Assembly (NCBI RefSeq): GCF_027595985.1
Contig: NC_073303.1
Span: 28,047,847 to 28,111,846, forward strand
DNA length: 64,000 bases
Direction of reading: 5' to 3'
Source of the DNA: Sorex araneus
Lineage: Eukaryota > Chordata > Mammalia > Eulipotyphla > Soricidae
Shown here: piece by piece, positions 57,909 through 64,000 of the stretch
Layout of the letters: the number at the start of each line of letters is the position of its first letter
Position numbering within the stretch: position 1 is the stretch's first letter
Program-made: the position numbers and the translations under genes
The notes under the pieces: model-generated
What the model saw: the letters and a program-made list of their open reading frames with translations, nothing else
What the model was told of the DNA's origin: nothing
Database searches by the model: none

Positions 57909-58009
57909 TCATGTTAGATGCTCTGAAACTGTGTACCCAAAGCAGCAATAACTTACTGTCTTTGCATGCCACTTCTTGTTGGAAATTTCTTGTTGCCTCT
58001 TCTTTTGAT

Positions 58010-58192
58010 ATTTTGGAGAGCAGATGCCTAGGGTCACTCTTGGCTCTGTGCTCTGAGGTCACATATAGTGGTACTGCATGGGGATTCAGAGGATGACATT
58101 TGCATATTGCTAGTGATTCAAACCAGGTTTGTGTCTGTAGGTGAATGCAAGGAAAATGCCTTAACTTCCACAGTAGCTCTCTGACCCCTTCA
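58010..58192 (-). repeat. SINE-A, diverged
   Basis: Reversed copy ending cagtagctctctgacccc. Confidence 0.7.
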
Positions 58193-58755
58193 TTTTTTTT
58201 TTGCTTATAAATTTATTATGTTCTTTCAGATCCTGTACTATATTTTTTGTCTCTGTCTTTAAAAATTTTATTTATTAAAAAATTTATTTTTCTGTGTTAT
58301 GTTTTATTTTCTGACACAAACTTGAGAGGAAGAAGAAAAAAGAGGGAAAGAAGAAAGAAAGAGAGAAGGAAAAAGATAAATTTCTTTGAATATTTCAGGG
58401 TTTCGTACACTGTCAGATATAACAAATATTAAGCAGCAGCAATCAATTCACATGTAGGTCACATTCCAAATTGAAAATAAAGCTTGTTATCTAAAGTAAC
58501 TATCTATTATCCTGCTTAAAATCTTTTTTAGGACCCTGGTGTCTGATTGAGTAAAGCTCTGTCTCTATTTGGAGTCATCAGTTTCTACCATCAAAGGCCT
58601 TTCCCCTGTTTTCTTTCTTCTTCCATTATATTCTATCTGAATATACATTATTTCCCTTTCATCACTCAAATTTATTTATTTATTTGAGCATTATAATTAA
58701 TTTTATTAGCATAACATTCAGTATATATCAATCTTATGTTCGACATTTATGGGGT
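58193..58755. other. AT-rich spacer
   Basis: Includes a GAAA-rich tract near 58325-58375. No gene. Confidence 0.4.
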
Positions 58756-58759
58756 ACAT

Positions 58760-59235
58760 TTTTTAAAAGATTTTTTATTGAATGACTGTGAGATAGACAA
58801 TTAAAAAGCTGTTCATGATTAGGTTTTAGTCATACTGTGTTTCAATACCCATTTACCCATTCAATACCCATTCACCAGTGTCCCCAGTTGTCCTCCCATC
58901 ACCTCTCGTCACCCACTACCCCCACCCTCTCTCTCACCTTTTGGGCATTGTGGTTTGCAATACAGATACTGAAAGTTTATCAGGTATATGACTTTGTCTA
59001 CATTTAATGCTCAGTTCTTGTGCAGAGTGATCATTTCCCATTATTATTGTCACACTGGTCTTTTTTCTATCTTAGCTACCTCTGCCCCCCTCTCCACTGT
59101 GGTTAATTCCAACCATTGACCAGTCCTCCTAGTCCCTGGAGGACGGTCAATGGTTGGAATCAATCACAGTTGATTCTCTGGCCATGAATATGTTTCATAT
59201 CCTGTTTGTGGTGGTAATTTTAATATTTGTCAAAA
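58760..59235 (-). mobile_element. L1 3' UTR fragment with internal palindrome
   Basis: Shares cattgtggtttgcaataca and caccagtgtccccagt with the other L1 3' ends. It contains the hairpin at 59106-59160. Confidence 0.75.
59106..59160. repeat. Near-perfect 55 bp palindrome
   Basis: Left arm ATTCCAACCATTGACC pairs perfectly with GGTCAATGGTTGGAAT. The inner GTCCTCC/GGAGGAC also pair after one unpaired A. The loop is tagtccct. Confidence 0.9.
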
Positions 59236-59615
59236 TGTATTACTTTAAAAGGATGAAGTTTACTTTCATAAATTGTATCACATTTTAAAAATTTATGTCA
59301 AAATGTCCTGTATTTAATGAGTTAGGAGTGTGCTTTTTATGTTTAATAATTATGTTTAAAAACTGATTTAAAATTATTACATAGTAGATTTATGCATCTG
59401 GAATTGTGATTTCAACTTCAACTCCTAGCAAAATGCTTCCCTGTGCTCTATTTTAAGAGAAGGAACTAAAGCACAGAAGAGGGGTAGGAAAAGGAAGAGG
59501 GATATATTTATTGCCTTATTTACTATTTCTTGCCAAGGGTTGGTCCAATCACTTAATTACCATTTAGCTCTGTGATCTTGGGCCAAAGGAAACTGATACA
59601 TTATTATGTTACCAT
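59236..59615. other. Spacer, nothing recognised
   Basis: AT-rich, with no supported feature. Confidence 0.4.
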
Positions 59616-59619
59616 CATT

Positions 59620-59765
59620 ATTTTTAGGGGACCACACTCAGCAGTGCTTAGATCTTACTTCTGGATCTGCACTCAGGGATCACTCCTGTAAGGACTTAGA
59701 GGACAAGATAGGGTACAAGGGATTGAAGGCAAGTGCTGTACCCAGTCCAATAATTGCATCATTTT
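59620..59765 (-). repeat. SINE-A, diverged
   Basis: accacactcagcagtgctta start and ctcagggatcactcctg core. Confidence 0.7.
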
Positions 59766-60625
59766 AAAAAATTGATAATATTTTATTTGGTACTTGGTGT
59801 TGGCACAATGCAATCTGAAACTTAAATCTTTGTACCTTCATTAGCACTATTCAGAGCCCAGGAAATCTTTCTCTACATCTTTTGTTTCTTCAAACAAATA
59901 CTGACAATTTCTGAGTTGTTCCTCTGCTGACAACAGATGAAGCTGCTATATGACTTGGGAAGATTTATGATGATGAAGAGTTTATAGAAGTTAAGCCAAC
60001 TGAGTTTTCAAATATTTTCATTTAAAAAACGGAAATGTAATAGAGTTTCTGCATAATGAATCACTTGTCAGCCAGGTTAGGTGTCCATTGTTTTTGCTGA
60101 TTTCTTGCTGCCCATATTAACCTGATACACATGACAGAAATCTTGCCTTATGAAATCAGTTACATTGCTCTTTTCATACATAAATATCTAGATCTAAAAT
60201 GCATGAAACATGATCGTTAATTCACAGTTGCCTGAGTCAAAAAGAGATTCAATAATTTAACTTACAAAACACATTGCTGAGAAAACAGCTACCTAAACCA
60301 TTTTCTTCTAAAAACTCTGCTCTTCTCACAACTTAAGTTTTCTTAGAGTGCCTAAGAAATGGAGGTGAACATTTCTGTCACAATATTGTTTTCCTCCTGA
60401 ATTATGACCCTTGTTTGGTTCTCTTATAAAAAATAGGTTTTAAATAAATAGCATAAAACTATATGCTTGAATCATTTTTCTATTTTGGTGCTTTAAGCCC
60501 CTAATGTATTCACTCTTTAAATCATCTATCACTGAGAGAAAATCTTTATTTTGAATGGTGCGATTTGCTGAAGACAAATGCAAAACTGAAGCACCACTGC
60601 TGGTGCTGGATCGGGCACTGTTGGA
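59766..60625. other. DQB 5' flank, nothing recognised
   Basis: No repeat or gene identified. Possible W/S-box positions upstream of 60630 were not clear enough to call. Confidence 0.4.
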
Positions 60626-60629
60626 AAGC

Positions 60630-60705
60630 ATGTCTGCCTAGAGACAAATGACGTGCTTTGCCTCCAGTTCTGATTGGTTTCTTAGCTAAGTATCCTCCAA
60701 TCCTA
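60630..60705 (+). promoter_or_regulatory. DQB promoter: X1, X2, Y and second CCAAT
   Basis: X1 CTGCCTAGAGACAAATG at about 60634-60650, X2 ATGACGTG at about 60648-60655, Y box CTGATTGGTTTC at about 60670-60681, and a second CCAAT (cctccaatcc) at about 60695. This order and spacing match the DQB promoter class. X1 is the RFX site, X2 the CREB-type site and Y the NF-Y site. Exon 1 begins about 150 bp downstream. Confidence 0.85.
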
Positions 60706-60823
60706 TGGTGTTTGAAAGCCTTCATAGGTTTTTTAATTCTTTGAAGTCAGTACAGTTTCATTAGGTGTGAGCTGTGTTGACTAAAATAAGTTTTTCTTTT
60801 GTTCCCAGAGTGTGTGTTGGAAG

Positions 60824-60920
60824 ATGGCTCTGTGTATCCCTAGAGGCCTGGGAATAGCAGCTGTGATGGTGACTCTAGTGGTGTGGAGCACTCCGGTGAC
60901 TGAAGGCAGAGACACTCCAA
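60824..60920 (+). CDS. DQB: DQB coding exon 1: signal peptide
   Basis: Encodes MALCIPRGLGIAAVMVTLVV then WSTPVTEGRDTP, a hydrophobic signal peptide ending like DQB leaders. The donor is gtaagt. The usual DQB initiator aligns with GTG at 60812, so the nearest in-frame ATG at 60824 is taken as start. It has A at -3 and G at +4. The leader is therefore four residues shorter than usual for DQB. The exon ends in phase 1, as expected. Confidence 0.85.
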
Positions 60921-61694
60921 GTAAGTGCAGACCCCATAGTCACTGCCTTGGGGGAAAGGCGATGAGAGACCTTTGGGTTTGGGGGGGGAATCTTTGATCT
61001 TAGGATACAATCTTTCCTCACAAATTTCCTCGTTGGAATTCTTATTTTAATGGCAAGGTGAGGGCAGTCCTCATTTCACTGATTTGAATCTGGGGCTGTT
61101 CATGAGAGGAAACACATCCACTTGGGAGTGTCCACTGCCAGCAAATACAGAATGTTTTTTAAAAAATCAACGATTTTCTCTGGAGAACACAGAGTAGGAC
61201 GTGTGATTTCAGGGTCCCCTATACCTTGCTTGGACTAAACGCTGTGGCACTTTTTAGGTTGGGGAAACACAAGGTTGCAGTAGTCTCAGGTGCTGAGGAA
61301 AGGGGCTTTATATTTCTGATTTACGGCAAGGGCCCATGGAGGCAAACTCAAGGTATTTGAGTGAACTTGACCCCAATGGGACTTTGAAGGTTTTGGGATT
61401 TTGTGATCAAACAGGAAATTGAGTGGGATCCAGAGACTTGAACTTGCAATGGACTAAATTTGGAGAAAGGAGAGTGCAAAGAAGGAAAATAATACATGTT
61501 GAGAAATCATTTCAGACAACATTAGTATCTTGATATAAATTAGCTTCTAATTTTTCTAACTCTCCATGTGTAGGTTGGACATTTTTTATACAATTATGCT
61601 TATGGTGAGTTTATTTGAATTAACCTATACAAGCTGTAAATTAGCATAGTTTAATCAGAATCCAATTGATCTATCAGAAATATTGTGGTTTTAT

Positions 61695-61885
61695 TTTTTA
61701 TTTATTTTTTGTCTTTTTGGGTCACACTGGGTGATGCACAGGGGTTATTCCTGCCTTTGCACTTAGGATTTACTCCTGGCAGTGCTGGGGAGGGGTGAAT
61801 ATGGGATGCTGGGAATCGAACCCTGGTCCGTGGCGCGCAAGGCAAACGCCCTACCCGTTGTGCTTTCGCTTCCTTCAGCCTCTCT
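61695..61885 (-). repeat. SINE-A in DQB intron 1
   Basis: T-rich start, tttttgggtcacactgggtg, core ggatgctgggaatcgaaccc and reversed head. Minus strand, antisense to DQB. Confidence 0.9.
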
Positions 61886-62149
61886 TATATTCTTCTCAAA
61901 AAGAAAATAATCCTTCGCAAGACTTTGGTAGTGCAACCCTTTCTACTCTGACAGAAATCTGTGGACCTCCGGCTGCGGAGAGATGCGAAGGGAGGCCCCT
62001 TGCCGGGAACCAAGGAAACATCCTTGTCAGGAAAGGGACAGGATTAATTTTTGACATTTCTGGTCATTCCGTTGAACTGCCCCGCTCAGGTGGATTCTGG
62101 TGTCTGAGGTTCCTGGGATCCTGGGGGAAACGAATTTCCCTGCGAGGTC

Positions 62150-62930
62150 CCTTTCTCTAACCCCAGGGGCCCAGACTCTCAGTGCTTCTCCCTCCTTACA
62201 CTCGTGGATCCCAGACAAGCTTTCCCCCAACCCCCATCCGAGGTTGGCCAGACACCTTCGGGAAAGGCCTGGAGTTCAGGAAAGAGGGCCCGGGGGTCTG
62301 CGGGTGTCGGGAGCAGGTTCCAGTCCGGGCGGGCTCGCGGGCTCGGGCTGGGTTCAGGGGTTCGAATCCCATCTGCCACCTGCGGCCCGGAGTGGCCCGC
62401 CCGGCCCTTGGGTCCCCGCCCGGCCTGACGCGCGGGGACTCCCGCAGGGAATGTCGTGTTCCAGAATAAGGGCCTGTGCTACTTCACCAACGGGACGCAG
62501 CGGGTGCGGTTCGTGGACACATACATCTACAACCGCGAGGAGTTCGTGCGCTTCGACAGCGACGTGGGGAAGTACGTGGCGGTGACCGAGCACGGGGAGC
62601 CGGACGCCGAGAACTGGAACTCACAGAAGGACTTACTGGAGCAGAAGCGAACGGAGCAGGACTGGTTGTGCAGACACAACTATGAGATGGACGCCCCCTT
62701 GTCCTCGAGCCAGCGAGGTGAGCGCAGGGCGCGGCCGCGGGCGCGAGTCTCGGCCGGGGGTCGGGCGGGGGGCGCACCCGGACCCGCGCGGAGCCCGAGG
62801 GGACCGGCAGGAGCGTGTCCGCGGGGAGAGGCGGGGCCCGGGGGCCTTAGGGGACTCGCTCCCGCAGCCGGGAACCTTCCCGCAGGGCAGACCTCACCGA
62901 GTCTTGAAACCCTCAGTACATCAAGTCATT
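62150..62930. other. GC- and CpG-rich block around DQB exon 2
   Basis: Dense CpG on both sides of and within the beta-1 exon, in contrast to the AT-rich surroundings. High GC around exon 2 is common in class II beta genes. I could not compute the observed/expected ratio. Confidence 0.7.
62448..62717 (+). CDS. DQB: DQB coding exon 2: beta-1 peptide-binding domain
   Basis: A 270 nt exon, the standard beta-1 length, between a cccgcag acceptor and a gtgagc donor. The first codon is split with exon 1 (A|GG, Arg). It encodes the disulfide cysteines in GLCYFTNGT and [10 protein letters not shown], the glycosylation sequon NGT, the strand region [20 protein letters not shown], and the helix [19 protein letters not shown]. 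Asp is present at the position equivalent to beta-57, and the conserved Trp follows in ENWN. No stop. Confidence 0.96.
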
Positions 62931-63052
62931 AAGTTCTTTCCGCCATCTACGTGGAGACAAAATCCCCTCAAAGCCAGTTCTTACCGGAAACCCTGTCTGG
63001 TCTGTTCCTAAAAGCAGGAATTTATCTTTGAGGCGCTGTTACAGCGTGAGCG

Positions 63053-63066
63053 CCACCAGAGGGCAC
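63053..63066 (+). promoter_or_regulatory. CTCF consensus match in DQB intron 2
   Basis: CCACCAGAGGGCAC fits the consensus CCASYAGRKGGCRS at every position. Non-repeat context about 340 bp downstream of exon 2. Confidence 0.6.
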
Positions 63067-64000
63067 AAGGTTCCCTCCCCTACCTCTCCTCTGAGACTAT
63101 ATTCTTCCCTATATTTCAATGTTGATAGGTGAAAAATAACAATCTCTCAGGAGTCTTAAAATGTACAGATTAATACTTGTTTTCAACGCAAGTTCACCTA
63201 ACTTTGGCATACTTTTTCCTCCTTTACTTTCTTCTGACTACATCCTAATATTATACAGTACTAAAATATTTGTTTCTATAACATTGCATAAGTTAATATT
63301 TTTCTCACAAATGGTTGCATATCTTTTTACACCAAATCTGTTAAAAATATTTTAGAAATCCATATACCTGACTACAATTCTAGTCAAACAAGGAAGCAGA
63401 ACCGAAATTAGAGTGAAAGGCTTAATTTAAAATTATGACATTCTGTTGGGAAGCTGAGATCACCAGCTGCCGCTAGAAGTGTAAGTCCTACTTATACTTC
63501 CAGGCTCACGTCATGTTCTCAGTAACCACATCAACCTCGCAAAAATGTCAAAATAGAGTTTTACTGAAAACATTCATGATGATGTCTGACTGCAAGACAA
63601 GCCCTATCGCTTCAGCCCCCCAAAGTATAAACTTTTGAAATAGCTTTCCTGTTTCTGTTTCCAGATTGTGAATTCTATAATTTGTTTCTGAGTTCCCAGT
63701 GCTTATCAAATTTCTATTAGTTGAATTAATTAATAAATATACAAGCAAATGAAAAAATGTGTATATCATATAAAAAGTGATGGCAGCTTAATAATAGAAA
63801 CATTTCTGGGAAATGCATAAAATATGGCATCTGAACCAAGATTAGACTAAAAGCTGACCTGCAGCATGTTAGATGTGCTTTTATTCTCAAATGCTGTTGG
63901 ATTTGAGGCCTGTTTGAGATGCATTGCTTTGCATGAAAGGTGGTGACTGTGATTGTTGTCCTACTATGTGTGACATAGAAATGCATATTCAATGGGTATG
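63067..64000 (+). other. DQB intron 2, no further feature
   Basis: AT-rich intronic sequence to the right edge. No exon 3 (Ig-type beta-2 domain) is reached, and no repeat unit was recognised. Confidence 0.5.

Larger units (their letters stand above)
60812..64000 (+). other. DQB: MHC class II DQ beta-chain gene, 5' part (runs off window)
   Basis: Encodes the beta chain that would pair with DQA. Present are exon 1, an intron of about 1.53 kb with a SINE-A, exon 2 (beta-1) and at least 1.28 kb of intron 2. The beta-2, transmembrane and cytoplasmic exons are not in the window, so integrity cannot be judged beyond exon 2. DQB rather than DRB is indicated by the 109 nt exon 1 equivalent, the STPVTEGRD signal-peptide end and the DQB-type promoter. 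Confidence 0.9.

Noticed and set aside
62100-62585. 161-codon frame overlapping DQB exon 2
   Set aside because: It is a shifted frame across the GC-rich exon and intron. The true beta-1 frame is 62448-62717.
60824-62717. DRB instead of DQB
   Set aside because: The exon 1 length, the STPVTEGRD leader end and the DQB-type promoter spacing fit DQB better. Some helix residues (DLLEQKR) are shared with DRB and are not decisive.
62484-62777. Minus-strand frames over DQB exon 2
   Set aside because: They are GC-rich antisense shadows of the beta-1 exon.
1-64000. CRISPR arrays, bacterial operons, prophage
   Set aside because: Spliced MHC genes, SINEs and L1s show vertebrate nuclear DNA. No regular spacer arrays are present.

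Overview
This is mammalian nuclear DNA from the MHC class II DQ region. Three class II genes or gene remnants can be read exon by exon. The abundant tRNA-derived SINEs (A box, then a B box close to GGTTCGATTCC, then an A-rich tail) resemble the SOR family of shrews, so I infer a soricid, probably Sorex. The species call is inference. The DQ calls rest on exon lengths, splice phases and protein similarity.

Layout. From 6.75 to 16.1 kb, minus strand: an apparently intact DQA alpha-chain gene with four coding exons of 82, 249, 282 and 155 nt, a 3' UTR exon, and an X/Y-box promoter. From 36.8 to 44.1 kb, plus strand: a full-length, multiply broken DQA pseudogene whose promoter is still recognisable. 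From 60.6 kb to the right edge, plus strand: the 5' half of a DQB beta-chain gene (promoter, signal-peptide exon, beta-1 exon). Its remaining exons lie beyond the window. The intact DQA and DQB therefore face away from each other, about 45 kb apart. A DQB-type X/Y promoter relic without exons sits at 21.2 kb, and two weaker look-alikes lie at 24.7 and 28.2 kb. Between the genes I see no other protein-coding gene.

The spacers and introns are mostly retroelements. (a) SINE-A: tRNA head with an A-rich tail, about 40 copies. (b) SINE-B: the same tRNA head with a different body and a non-A tail. (c) Repeat C: a longer element (about 590 bp) whose central part is homologous to the SINE-B body. (d) L1 fragments on both strands; the largest spans about 50.9-56.0 kb. 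(e) One RTE-clade LINE copy at 52.6-53.25 kb with an inverted 5' part. (f) A composite retroposon family with GC-rich 5' modules and an L1-like 3' end, seen four times. One copy carries an apparent 3' transduction. (g) LTR-like fragments. The 3' tail of SINE-B is the C-terminal coding end of the RTE element, which identifies its likely mobilising partner inside this same window.

Function. DQA and DQB encode the alpha and beta chains of a class II peptide-presenting heterodimer at the surface of antigen-presenting cells. Both promoters carry X and Y motifs, the binding sites of RFX, X2-binding factors, NF-Y and hence CIITA in this gene family. Two CTCF-like motifs (34.14 kb and 63.05 kb) are candidates for domain organisation. 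Repeat boundaries without a stated target-site duplication are approximate, to about 20-40 bp.
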